Positions 1 to 6,801 of a stretch of 10,856 nt of DNA are shown here, one piece after another (the stretch's first letter is position 1; every line of letters starts with the position of its first letter). The notes beneath the pieces were generated by a model. It was not told the origin of the DNA. It saw only the letters and a program-made list of their open reading frames with translations, and made no database searches. The stretch comes from JAEUNJ01 sp052035955. Its GTDB lineage: Bacteria; Pseudomonadota; Gammaproteobacteria; Burkholderiales; Rhodocyclaceae. Location: the NCBI GenBank assembly GCA_052035955.1, contig JBPOHD010000150.1, positions 1-10,856 of the forward strand, written 5' to 3'. A program made the position numbers and the translations under genes.

Positions 1-600
1 GTACTGCCAGACGTCGAGCTCGGTCCAGTTCGAGATCGGGAAGGCGCGGATGTTCTCGCCCTTGTGCACCCGCGCGTTGAACAGGTCCCACAGCTCGGGG
101 CGCTGGTTCTTCGGATCCCAGCCGCCGTATTCGTCGCGGAAGGAAAAGATACGGTCCTTGGCGCGGGCCTTTTCCTCGTCGCGGCGGGCGCCGCCGATGC
201 AGGCATCGAAGCCGAACTCCTCGATCGCTTCGAGCAGGGTGACCGACTGGTGCCGGTTGCGGGATTCCCCGGGCGACCTCAGCACGACGGTGCCGCGGGC
301 CATGGAGTCTTCCACCGACCGGACGACCAGGCGCTCCCCCAGTTCGGCGGCCCGCCGGTCGCGGAATTCGATGACCTCGGGATAGTTGTGGCCGGTGTCC
401 ACATGCAGCAGGGGAAAGGGGAAGCGCCCGGGACGGAAGGCCTTCTCGGCCAGGCGCAGCAGGCAGATGGAATCCTTGCCGCCGGAGAAGAGGAGGGCGG
501 GGTTGGCGCACTGGCCCGCCACCTCGCGCAGGATGTGGATGGCCTCGGCCTCCAGCCAGTCCAGGTGGGTCAGGGTGTGCTGGGCAAGGAAGGCGGTCAC
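1..600 (-). CDS. cysD: Sulfate adenylyltransferase subunit 2 (CysD), 3' end outside window
   Basis: Small, catalytic subunit of ATP sulfurylase, which with the GTPase CysN makes adenylylsulfate (APS) from sulfate and ATP in the cytoplasm. I translated 200 residues; the family is about 300 long, so the C-terminal third lies off the left edge. The PP-loop SGGKDS is at residues 39-44, followed by HVDTGHNYPEVIEFRD (66-81) and GGARRDEEKARAKDRIFSFR (136-155), all typical of CysD. The start is a GTG at 598-600 that overlaps the cysH TGA in a GTGA joint; GGAGGG lies about 8 nt upstream. An ATG-only search would miss this start. It is the last gene visible in the leftward cys operon; cysN would be expected next, outside the window. 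Confidence 0.95.
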   Translation of the reverse strand, partial: MTAFLAQHTLTHLDWLEAEAIHILREVAGQCANPALLFSGGKDSICLLRLAEKAFRPGRFPFPLLHVDTGHNYPEVIEFRDRRAAELGERLVVRSVEDSMARGTVVLRSPGESRNRHQSVTLLEAIEEFGFDACIGGARRDEEKARAKDRIFSFRDEYGGWDPKNQRPELWDLFNARVHKGENIRAFPISNWTELDVWQY

Positions 601-1349
601 GACGCGGCCCTCCGCAGCGGTGTCACGTTGCCGGAATGGAGCCCGCATTCCTTGCTTTCCGGGGTTTCCCACCACCAGCGGCCGGCGCGCACGTCCTCGC
701 CGACGGCGATGGCCCGGGTGCAGGGGGCGCAGCCGATGCTCGGATAGTGGCGGTCGTGGAGCTTGTTGTAGGGCACCTTGTTGGCATGCAGGTATACCCA
801 TACCTCGCGTTCGCTCCAGTCGGCGAGCGGCGACAGCTTGACCAGGCCGTTGGCCTCGTCGAAGGCGACGGGCCGCAAGTTGCCGCGGGTGGCCGCCTGC
901 TCGGCGCGCAGGCCGGTGACCCATGCCGTATTCCCGGCCAGGGCCCGCCGCAGGGGTTCCACCTTGCGGGCGTGGCAGCAGGCCTTGCGGTTGTCTACCG
1001 AGTCGTAGAAGCCGTTGATCCCGTGGACGTTCACGTAGGCTTCCACGAATTCGTGGCGCGGATAGTAGGTCTGCAGGCGCATGCCGTAGCGGCGCTCGGT
1101 GGCCGCGATCAGTTCGTAGGTCTCGGCGGGCAGGCGGCCGGTGTCCAGGGTGAAGATGCCGATGGCGATTTCCTCCCGGGCGATCATGTCGGTGAGCACC
1201 ATGTCCTCGGCGCCCAGGCTGGTCGCGAAGACCACAGGGGCATAGTCACGGGCGGCGTTGCGCAGGAAGCGCACGGCCGCGGTGGCCTTGGCGGCGACGG
1301 AATTCACCAGCGTTTCGTCGGCCAGGTCGGCGAGGGAGTTCGGGGACAT
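597..1349 (-). CDS. cysH: Assimilatory adenylylsulfate (APS) reductase CysH
   Basis: Reduces APS to sulfite and AMP with thioredoxin or glutaredoxin as electron donor. The protein is 250 residues. It carries both cysteine pairs that bind a [4Fe-4S] cluster in APS-type reductases: CC at 124-125 and CxxC at 207/210. The catalytic cysteine is C235 in ECGLH near the C-terminus. The iron-sulfur pairs are absent from PAPS-only enzymes such as that of E. coli, so the substrate is probably APS and no APS kinase step is needed. The N-terminal nucleotide-binding part has FATSLGAEDM (41-50) and TLDTGRLPAETY (67-78). The ATG start is preceded by AGGAGAAG. It begins 33 nt after the DUF934 stop and overlaps cysD by 4 nt, which suggests cotranscription and translational coupling. 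Confidence 0.95.
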   Translation of the reverse strand: MSPNSLADLADETLVNSVAAKATAAVRFLRNAARDYAPVVFATSLGAEDMVLTDMIAREEIAIGIFTLDTGRLPAETYELIAATERRYGMRLQTYYPRHEFVEAYVNVHGINGFYDSVDNRKACCHARKVEPLRRALAGNTAWVTGLRAEQAATRGNLRPVAFDEANGLVKLSPLADWSEREVWVYLHANKVPYNKLHDRHYPSIGCAPCTRAIAVGEDVRAGRWWWETPESKECGLHSGNVTPLRRAAS

Positions 1350-1382
1350 GGTTCTTCTCCTGAATGAATCGTTGGTCGGGGA

Positions 1383-1913
1383 TCAGGCGGCGGCGCGGCG
1401 CCGGAAAAGGGGCAGGGGCTGGTCGGCGGCGGCCTGGTAGGCCTCGGGGAAGGCATCGAACGCGCCCAGGGCTTCCTCCAGGTCTCCTTCGGCTTCGCGC
1501 AGGGCGAAGGCATCGAAACCCACCCGCGACAGGAAGAGAAGCTGGTCCTGGCCCAGGTCGCCGAAGGCCCGCAACTCGCCCCGGTAGGCATGGCGTTCGC
1601 GGAGCAGGCGTGCGGTCGAATAGCCACGGCCGTCGGCGAATTTCGAAAAATGGACGGCGACGACGCTGAAGTCGTCCAGGTCCGCGGCAATGGTTTCGGG
1701 ACCCTCGTTGGGTGCCAGCCACACGCCCAGGGCCCAACCGTGCTCGTGCTCGCGACGGATCAGCTCGGCCTTGCGGGAGCGCCAGACCTCCAGGGGTACG
1801 ATCACCGGACCGACTGGCAGGCGAACGCCCGCCGCAGTCTCGTTCTCGGTCAGGACCAGGGTCTTCCAGCCATCGTCGATGACGCGCTGGTGCTTGATGA
1901 GCTTGTCAGCCAT
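1383..1913 (-). CDS. DUF934 family protein of the cysI-cysH operon
   Basis: A 176-residue soluble protein of the DUF934 family, recognised from the conserved core at residues 89-138: FSKFADGRGYSTARLLRERH, then GELRAFGDLGQDQL and GFDAF. There is no signal peptide, membrane segment or cysteine cluster. Its biochemical role is unknown; the family is commonly found beside cysI and cysH, so a role in sulfite reduction, perhaps assembly of or electron supply to CysI, is inference from context. I chose the ATG at 1911-1913 because AGGAAAGGA lies just upstream and MADKLIK suits the family start; the frame stays open 22 codons further up but those would overlap cysI more deeply. The 8-nt overlap with the cysI stop suggests translational coupling. 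Confidence 0.88.
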   Translation of the reverse strand: MADKLIKHQRVIDDGWKTLVLTENETAAGVRLPVGPVIVPLEVWRSRKAELIRREHEHGWALGVWLAPNEGPETIAADLDDFSVVAVHFSKFADGRGYSTARLLRERHAYRGELRAFGDLGQDQLLFLSRVGFDAFALREAEGDLEEALGAFDAFPEAYQAAADQPLPLFRRRAAA

Positions 1914-3588
1914 TTGCGGTTTTCCTTTCCTCTCGGGGTTGGTCATAGACGCCGGCGCGGAAGGTCTCCAGGCCGACACGCAGGACCGTGTCGGCGAAGC
2001 GTTCTTCGTCCCGCCGCAGGTCCAGATAGGTGGTGATGAGCTTCTCGACGGCGTCCGGCACGTCGGCGGCGGCGAAGGAGGGTCCGATGACGTGGCCGAT
2101 GCGGGTGCCGGTGCCCTGGCGCCCGCCGACCGACACCTGGTACCACTCCTGGCCGTTCTTATCGACGCCGAGGATGCCGATGTCGCCGATGTGGTGGTGG
2201 CCGCAGGCGTTCATGCAGCCGGAAATGTTGAGGTCCAGCTCGCCGATGTCGTGTTGGTAGTCCAGGTCCTCGAAGCGGTCCTGGATGGACTGGGCGACGG
2301 GGATGGACTTGGCGTTGGCGAGGCCGCAGAAGTCGCCGCCCGGGCAGCAGATCAGGTCGTTGATGAGGCCGACGGTGGGGCTGGCCAGGCCATGGGCCTT
2401 GGCCCGGTGCCAGACTGTGTACAACTCGCGCAGGGGGACGTCGGCAAGGATCAGGTTCTGCTCGTGGGAGACCCGCAGTTCTCCGAAGCTGTAGCGTTCG
2501 GCGAGGTCGGCCACCGCGTCCATCCGCTCCGCAGTGCAGTCGCCGGGGGCACGGGCCGGATCCTTCAGCGACAGGGTGACGGCGGCATGGCCGGGCACTT
2601 TGTGGGGATGGACGTTGCGCTTCACCCAGCGGGCGTAGGCCGGGTCCTCCCGCAGGTGGGAGAGGTGGCAGAGGTCGTCCTCGGCCAAGGTCTCGTAGTC
2701 CGGAGGGGCGAAACGGCCGGATACCCGGTCCACTTCGGCCTGGGTGAGGGTGGCCGGGCCGTCCTTGCCGTAGGCCCATTCCTCCTCGACCTGGCGGCCG
2801 AACTCGGCGGCCCCGAGTGCCTTGACGAGGATCTTGATGCGGGCCTTGTAGGCGTTGTCGCGCCGGCCATAGCGGTTGAATACGCGGACCACGGCTTCGG
2901 TGTAGGTGAGCAGGTGCTGCCAGGGGAGGAAATCCTTGACCACCGGACCGACCAGGGGCGTGCGTCCCAGGCCGCCGCCCACGTGGACCCGGAAGCCGAG
3001 TTCGCCGGCTTCGTTCCTCAGCAGTTGCAGGCCGATGTCATGGACCTGCAAGGCCGTGCGGTCTTCCGCCGAACCGTTGATGGCCACCTTGAACTTGCGC
3101 GGCAGGTAGGCGAACTCCGGGTGGAACGTGGACCATTGGCGCAGGATCTCTGCCCAGGGCCTCGGGTCGGCGATCTCGTCCGGGGCGACGCCGGCGAAAT
3201 GGTCGGTGGTCACGTTGCGGATGCAGTTCCCGGAGGTCTGGATGGCATGCATCTCGACGGCGGCCAGTTCTTCCAGGATGTCCGGCACCTGGGGCAGTTG
3301 CACCCAGTTGAGCTGCAGGTTGTGGCGGGTGGTGAAGTGGCCGAAACCCCGGTCGTAACGGCGGGTGATGTCGGCGAGCTTGCGCAGTTGGGCGGCGGAG
3401 ACCAGGCCATAGGGCACGGCGATCCGCAGCATCGGGCCGTGGCGCTGGACGTAGAGGCCGTTCTGCAGGCGAAGGGGGCGGAACTGGTCCTCCGTCAGTT
3501 TGCCGGCGAGGTGGCGCCGGGTCTGGTCGCGATACTGGGCGACCCGGGCGGCGACGATCGCCGTGTCTTCTTGGTCGTAGCGGTACAT
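1906..3588 (-). CDS. cysI: Sulfite reductase hemoprotein (nitrite/sulfite reductase family), CysI
   Basis: Carries out the six-electron reduction of sulfite to sulfide on a coupled siroheme-[4Fe-4S] centre in the cytoplasm. The protein is 560 residues, the usual size. The cluster ligands appear as C415-x5-C421 (in CCPGGDFC) and C458-x3-C462 (in NISGCMNACGHHH). The N-terminal half has FTTRHNLQLNWV (85-96) and TSGNCIRNVTTDHF (118-131), the siroheme/substrate-binding pattern. No flavoprotein cysJ lies in the window, so the electron donor could be ferredoxin or a CysJ-like protein encoded elsewhere. A siroheme nitrite reductase is the main alternative, but the neighbours (DUF934, cysH, cysD) favour sulfite. 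The ATG start follows the TauE/SafE stop by 24 nt, with AGAGG upstream. Confidence 0.93.
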   Translation of the reverse strand: MYRYDQEDTAIVAARVAQYRDQTRRHLAGKLTEDQFRPLRLQNGLYVQRHGPMLRIAVPYGLVSAAQLRKLADITRRYDRGFGHFTTRHNLQLNWVQLPQVPDILEELAAVEMHAIQTSGNCIRNVTTDHFAGVAPDEIADPRPWAEILRQWSTFHPEFAYLPRKFKVAINGSAEDRTALQVHDIGLQLLRNEAGELGFRVHVGGGLGRTPLVGPVVKDFLPWQHLLTYTEAVVRVFNRYGRRDNAYKARIKILVKALGAAEFGRQVEEEWAYGKDGPATLTQAEVDRVSGRFAPPDYETLAEDDLCHLSHLREDPAYARWVKRNVHPHKVPGHAAVTLSLKDPARAPGDCTAERMDAVADLAERYSFGELRVSHEQNLILADVPLRELYTVWHRAKAHGLASPTVGLINDLICCPGGDFCGLANAKSIPVAQSIQDRFEDLDYQHDIGELDLNISGCMNACGHHHIGDIGILGVDKNGQEWYQVSVGGRQGTGTRIGHVIGPSFAAADVPDAVEKLITTYLDLRRDEERFADTVLRVGLETFRAGVYDQPREERKTANG

Positions 3589-3612
3589 GTCGTGGCCTCT
3601 GGGGGGTGGGGG

Positions 3613-4398
3613 TCAGACGAGGACGAGCCGGCCGCCGACGACGAGCAGGATGGCGGCAAGCAGGAGGCGGATCAGCTTTTCCGGCACCCGGCCGGCAAAA
3701 TGGCTGCCGAGTACGATGCCCGGAAGGGAACCCAGCAGCAGGGCGGCGAGCATGGTCCAATTCACCGAGCCGATCAGCCAGTGGCCGAGGCCCGCCAGCA
3801 AGGTCAGGGGTACGGCGTGGGCGATGTCGCTGCCGACCACGCGGGTGATGGGCAGGTTCGGATAGAGCAGGATCAGCACCGTCACGCCCAATGCGCCGGC
3901 CCCCACCGAGGAGATGGTCACCAGCACACCGAGCAGGGCGCCGAAGACGACCGTCACGGCCAGGGTGCGGCCCGGGGTGGCGAGGGAGGCCAGGGCGCCG
4001 CCGGGCCGGTGTGCGATCGCCTGCAGTTGGCGGCGGAAGACCAGGGCTCCGGCGGTCAGCAACAGGGCGATGCCCAGGCCGGTGGAGATCAGGGTCGAAC
4101 CCGCGTGGCCGTCGACCCCGAGGCGGGAGAGCACGAACAGGGTGGCGGCCGTGGCGGGGATGCTGCCGGCGGCGAGCCGTCGGGTGACCTGCCAGTCAAC
4201 ATTGCCTCGAAGGCCGTGGACCAGGGTGCCGCTGCCCTTGGTCACCGCCGCGTAGAGCAGGTCGGTGCCGACGGCCGTGGCCGGGGCGACGCCGAACAGC
4301 AATACGAGGATGGGCGTCATCAGGGAACCGCCGCCGACGCCGGTGAGACCGACGATGGCGCCGACGAGAAAGCCCGATACGGTGTAACCCAAATCCAT
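3613..4398 (-). CDS. TauE/SafE-family membrane transporter, first gene of the cys operon
   Basis: A 261-residue, strongly hydrophobic protein with about seven or eight membrane segments, of the TauE/SafE (sulfite/organosulfonate exporter) family. The two halves look like an internal duplication: GLTGVGGGSLMTPILVLLF (18-36) is matched by TISSVGAGALGVTVLILLYP (161-180), and AVGTDLLYAAV (42-52) by VVGSDIAHAVPL (188-199). It leads the operon for sulfate-to-sulfide reduction. It may export excess sulfite made by CysH, or move another sulfur oxyanion; direction and substrate cannot be read from the sequence. The ATG start has no clear Shine-Dalgarno sequence; an ATG 11 nt upstream is out of frame. 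Identification of the family is firm, the substrate is inference. Confidence 0.9.
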   Translation of the reverse strand: MDLGYTVSGFLVGAIVGLTGVGGGSLMTPILVLLFGVAPATAVGTDLLYAAVTKGSGTLVHGLRGNVDWQVTRRLAAGSIPATAATLFVLSRLGVDGHAGSTLISTGLGIALLLTAGALVFRRQLQAIAHRPGGALASLATPGRTLAVTVVFGALLGVLVTISSVGAGALGVTVLILLYPNLPITRVVGSDIAHAVPLTLLAGLGHWLIGSVNWTMLAALLLGSLPGIVLGSHFAGRVPEKLIRLLLAAILLVVGGRLVLV

Positions 4399-4468
4399 TG
4401 AATATCCATATGCGCCGATTGATGCGACGCATGGTAAGGACTGGGGGTAAGAATCGAAAAGACTCCTT

Positions 4469-4500
4469 GGTTATCTGTTTATAACTTATAGCTATTTATG
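4469..4500. promoter_or_regulatory. AT-rich divergent control region, candidate CysB operator
   Basis: A 30-base AT-rich island in otherwise GC-rich DNA, between the leftward cys operon and the rightward cysB gene. It contains TATAACTTATA (4480-4490), an inverted repeat with one central base, overlapping the perfect palindrome ATAGCTAT (4488-4495). LysR-type regulators bind such AT-rich dyads, and CysB is divergently encoded next door, so this is the best place for activation of the operon by CysB. The leftward strand also offers TATAAA and GATAAC as possible -10 elements without a convincing -35, which fits an activator-dependent promoter. Binding is inference. Confidence 0.55.
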
Positions 4501-4525
4501 GGGCGGCCCGGCGGATTTCCGGGTC

Positions 4526-4531
4526 TAGAAT
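4526..4531 (+). promoter_or_regulatory. Possible -10 element for cysB
   Basis: TAGAAT matches the sigma-70 -10 consensus at five of six bases and lies 64 nt before the chosen cysB start. No good -35 hexamer stands 16-18 nt upstream. If used, the transcript would start near 4538 and include the hairpins at 4563-4585. Confidence 0.3.
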
Positions 4532-4562
4532 CGCGGGATGGAAGCGGTGGCGATAAAGCCGC

Positions 4563-4590
4563 CGGTTTTGATAACCGAGGGTTATGGAGG
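4563..4590 (+). promoter_or_regulatory. Competing hairpins in the cysB leader, next to the ribosome binding site
   Basis: CGGTT (4563-4567) can pair with AACCG (4573-4577). Alternatively ATAACC (4571-4576) can pair perfectly with GGTTAT (4580-4585) across the loop GAG. The two stems share AACC, so only one can form at a time. The second stem ends directly at the Shine-Dalgarno GGAGG (4586-4590), which lies 4 nt before the GTG start. At DNA level ATAACC/GGTTAT is also a dyad that a regulator could bind. Function is inferred only from the pairing pattern. Confidence 0.4.
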
Positions 4591-4594
4591 CCCC

Positions 4595-5536
4595 GTGAAA
4601 CTCCAGCAACTGCGCTATCTGGTTGAAGTCGCCCGCCGCGGCCTGAATGTCTCCGATGCGGCCGAGGCCCTATACACCTCGCAGCCCGGGGTATCGAAGC
4701 AGATCCGCCTCCTGGAGGAGGAACTGGGGTTGACGGTGTTCGAGCGCTCCGGGAAGCGCTTTACCGGCGTCACCGAGCCCGGCAAGAACGTCCTGGAGAT
4801 CGCCCGTCGCATCCTGAAGGAAGCGGACAACCTGCGCCGGGTCGGCGAGGAGTATGCCGACGAGGACAGTGGTACATTGGAGATAGCGACCACTCACACC
4901 CAGGCCCGCTACACCCTGCCGCCGGTGGTCAAGCGCTTCGTCGAGCGCTACCCGAAGGTGCGCCTGCGCCTTCACCAGGGCAGCCCCGTCCAAGTGGCCG
5001 AATGGACCGTGCGCGGCGAGGCGGACATCGGCATCGCGACCGAGTCCCTGGACCAATACCCACAGCTTGTCACCCTTCCCTGTTTCCAGTGGTCGCACAT
5101 GGTGGTGGCACCCAAAGGGCACCCGGTCTTCGACCGCCAGCCCGTGTCCCTTCCGGTGATCGCCGAATATCCGTTGATCACCTACGACCAGACCTTCACC
5201 GGCCGCACCCGCATCGACCGGGTTTTCGAGCGGGTGGGCGTCAGCCCGAACATCGTGCTGACGGCCATCGACGCCGACGTGATCAAGACGTACGTGGAAC
5301 TGGGTCTGGGGCTGGGGATCATCGCCGAGATGGCTTTCGACCCCGGGCGCGATACCGGCCTCCAGGCCGTGGCGTCCGGCCACGTCTTCGAGTCCAATAC
5401 CACCCGCCTCGCCGTCCGCAGGGATTCCTACCTGCGCAAGTTCGAGTACGAATTCATCGAACTCGTCGCCCCGCAACTCGACCGGAGAATGATCGAAGCC
5501 ACCCGGGCCGGGTTGGGGGAGGACCCCGGGCTTTGA
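4595..5536 (+). CDS. cysB: CysB-type LysR transcriptional regulator
   Basis: Activator of sulfur-assimilation genes that senses sulfate/thiosulfate and N- or O-acetylserine. The protein is 313 residues from the GTG start; E. coli CysB is 324. The start was chosen because GGAGG lies just upstream and KLQQLRYLVEV is the family's N-terminus; the frame is open to an ATG at 4538, but that start has no ribosome binding site. The winged helix-turn-helix spans about residues 18-45 (VSDAAEALYTSQPGVSKQI). T100, T102 and Q103 in TTHTQARY, T149 in ATES, and T202 in QTFTGR fall at the positions of the CysB ligand pocket. Orientation, divergent from the cys operon, is typical of a regulator acting on its neighbours. 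A Cbl/SsuR-type paralogue for sulfonate genes is the main alternative. Confidence 0.88.
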   Translation: MKLQQLRYLVEVARRGLNVSDAAEALYTSQPGVSKQIRLLEEELGLTVFERSGKRFTGVTEPGKNVLEIARRILKEADNLRRVGEEYADEDSGTLEIATTHTQARYTLPPVVKRFVERYPKVRLRLHQGSPVQVAEWTVRGEADIGIATESLDQYPQLVTLPCFQWSHMVVAPKGHPVFDRQPVSLPVIAEYPLITYDQTFTGRTRIDRVFERVGVSPNIVLTAIDADVIKTYVELGLGLGIIAEMAFDPGRDTGLQAVASGHVFESNTTRLAVRRDSYLRKFEYEFIELVAPQLDRRMIEATRAGLGEDPGL

Positions 5537-5538
5537 GG

Positions 5539-5560
5539 GAACGGCGCCACCGTTCGCTTT
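5539..5560 (+). terminator. Probable terminator of cysB
   Basis: GAACGG (5539-5544) pairs perfectly with CCGTTC (5550-5555) around a 5-base loop, followed by GCTTT. It starts 3 nt after the cysB stop. The T-run is short, so it may be weak. A second dyad, GACCGC/GCGGTC, lies at 5578-5591. Confidence 0.55.
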
Positions 5561-5682
5561 AGTCCGAAGGGTCTACTGACCGCCTGCGGTCGAGCGGGGA
5601 TGGTCCGGGCCCGCTTTCAGTTTCTCCCACCGTGTCCGACAGGCGCGCCAGGGACCTCGATGCATCCTCTCGGGAGTTCCAT

Positions 5683-5927
5683 ATGCCCATGGGGAATTCC
5701 CGGCATGCAGGGTCTGCCCTTGTCCTCGCCACCGTCGGCGTCCAGGCCGCTCTGGGCTCCGCCGTCCGCGTCACCGTCAGCGCAATGGGCAACCGATGAC
5801 CTGATCTGCATTTGCACAACTTGACGCGCACAACTGAAATCGCCCCCGTCCCCGAGCCGGGACCGATGCCATGATGCTGGCCGGCCCGGGCATGCCGGGT
5901 GCGGTCGCCCGTCGTCGCAAGGCTCGA
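5683..5927 (+). pseudogene. Decayed PEP-CTERM protein gene
   Basis: Remains of an exported, exosortase-sorted protein gene. An ATG at 5683 follows GGGAG with 6-nt spacing and opens 38 codons whose middle (SALVLATVGVQAALGSA) looks like a signal peptide. TGA at 5797-5799 stops it. In the same frame after that stop, PVPEP is encoded at 5845-5859, the hallmark of the sorting signal. Directly after it a 1-base deletion relative to the intact gene at 6134-6748 shifts the frame. The rest then reads MMLAGPGMPGAVARRRKA in the next frame, with two leucines changed to prolines in the membrane segment, and the original TGA is now CGA (5925-5927). At about 245 nt it is far shorter than the 615-nt neighbour, so an internal deletion is likely. 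The C-terminal part is secure; that the 5' ORF belongs to the same gene is inferred from the shared frame. Confidence 0.65.
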
Positions 5928-5937
5928 CACGCAGCGG
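5848..5937 (+). repeat. Direct repeat copy A (PEP-CTERM sorting signal, degraded)
   Basis: Aligned by eye with 6668-6758, it shows about ten substitutions and one single-base gap over 91 positions, including two 21-base identical stretches. It encodes the degraded sorting signal of the pseudogene. Weaker similarity continues to the downstream hairpin, where both copies have GAACGCCCC. Confidence 0.85.
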
Positions 5938-5963
5938 GGCAAACCTGCCCGCCCGGAGCAGAA

Positions 5964-5987
5964 CGCCCCGGACCGCGGCGCTTTTTT
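5964..5987 (+). terminator. Rho-independent terminator behind the PEP-CTERM remnant
   Basis: CGCCCCG (5964-5970) and CGCGGCG (5974-5980) pair with one C-C mismatch around GAC, followed by C and six T. It stands where the intact paralogue has its own hairpin, so it was probably the terminator of the lost gene. It would now stop any transcript leaking from cysB before the intact PEP-CTERM gene. Between it and 6133 I see no gene and no convincing promoter. Confidence 0.7.
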
Positions 5988-6133
5988 GGGATCGGGGCAG
6001 GGCCGGGCGCGGCCATTTTCGTTTCATCGGGCGTGATTTCTTTCCTCGATGGATCCGATCGGACTATCGGCCCATGGCCGGTCGGGGCGCAAGAATCGGC
6101 TCCGCTTACACCACACCCCGAGGACCCTCGACC

Positions 6134-6748
6134 ATGACCCGTATTCGCAAGAACCTTCCGCTTGTCGCCGCCGGCCTGCTGGCCCTCTGCGCGGTGCCCG
6201 CCCACGCCGACGTCACCCTGTTTTCCAGCCCGGACCTGATGCCTTCCTTCAGCGGCTCCGCGGGCAGCGTCGATGCGGTATTTTCCTCTCCGGCGGCGGG
6301 CAGCGGAAACCTCAGCTTCCAGCTTGGCGGTTACGCCAGCCTCGATGGCGTCAATTGTTGCACCGATGTCTTCAGCCTCTCCGTCAATGGCTCCGTCGTC
6401 TTCGAGGGCAGCTTCAACATGGGCGGCGGCGGCGTCAATACGGTCTGGACCAGCCCGGTCGGTGCCTCCGTCCTCGTGACGACCTTCGGTGCTTCCGACG
6501 ATCCCCACAACAGCACCCAGGTGACTTGGGCCGGTGGAATCACCGACATTTCCCTGCCCATTGCCCTCCATGCGGGTTCCAACACCGTGACCTTCGCTTA
6601 CGGTGGCGGATTGCAGGGCCTGGGCGACGAGGGCTGGAAAGTAAACGCCGTCGCCGTGACGGCTCCTGTTCCCGAGCCCGAGACCTATGCCATGATGCTG
6701 GCCGGCCTTGGCATGCTGGGTGCCGTCGCCCGTCGTCGCAAGGCTTGA
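6134..6748 (+). CDS. PEP-CTERM sorting domain-containing exported protein
   Basis: A 204-residue secreted protein of unknown function. Residues 1-25 are a signal peptide: basic TRIRK, a hydrophobic core, and a cleavage site after AHA (23-25). The C-terminus has the full exosortase signal: PEP at 180-182, a hydrophobic helix (MMLAGLGMLGAVA) and the basic tail RRRKA. Such proteins are cleaved by the EpsH-type exosortase in the inner membrane and are linked to exopolysaccharide and floc or biofilm formation. The mature part is rich in Gly, Ser, Val and Thr with beta-strand-like repeats, and has a CC pair at 75-76 but no enzyme motif that I recognise. The ATG at 6134 was preferred over one 60 nt upstream because it starts the signal peptide and has GAGGA 9 nt before it. 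No exosortase or polysaccharide genes are nearby. Confidence 0.9.
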   Translation: MTRIRKNLPLVAAGLLALCAVPAHADVTLFSSPDLMPSFSGSAGSVDAVFSSPAAGSGNLSFQLGGYASLDGVNCCTDVFSLSVNGSVVFEGSFNMGGGGVNTVWTSPVGASVLVTTFGASDDPHNSTQVTWAGGITDISLPIALHAGSNTVTFAYGGGLQGLGDEGWKVNAVAVTAPVPEPETYAMMLAGLGMLGAVARRRKA

Positions 6749-6758
6749 CACGAAGCGG
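6668..6758 (+). repeat. Direct repeat copy B (intact PEP-CTERM sorting signal)
   Basis: The 3' end of the intact PEP-CTERM gene and the first bases after its stop. It matches 5848-5937 as described there. Its reading frame and stop are intact, so it represents the functional form of the repeat. Confidence 0.85.
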
Positions 6759-6779
6759 CGTTCGCTCGCCACCGGATGA

Positions 6780-6801
6780 GAACGCCCCGAATGGGGCGTT
6801 C
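6780..6801. terminator. Strong hairpin after the PEP-CTERM gene
   Basis: GAACGCCCC (6780-6788) pairs perfectly with GGGGCGTTC (6793-6801) around the loop AATG-type tetrad GAAT, a 9-bp GC-rich stem 31 nt after the PEP-CTERM stop. No T-run follows on either strand, so it may act as an RNA 3'-end stabiliser or a factor-aided terminator. It lies between convergent genes (anmK arrives from the right). The remaining 120 bases up to 6923 hold no supported gene. Confidence 0.5.

Noticed and set aside
1690..4401. A 903-codon open frame on the plus strand
   Set aside because: It runs antisense to cysI and the TauE/SafE gene. Its translation is low-complexity Gly/Val/Ala/Asp-rich text, typical of the mirror frame of GC-rich genes; it has no recognisable domain.
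6060..6090. Sigma-54 promoter before the PEP-CTERM gene, as found for some exosortase substrates
   Set aside because: A TGGC and GC pair exist but are 11 or 13 bases apart instead of 12, and the TTGC element is absent.
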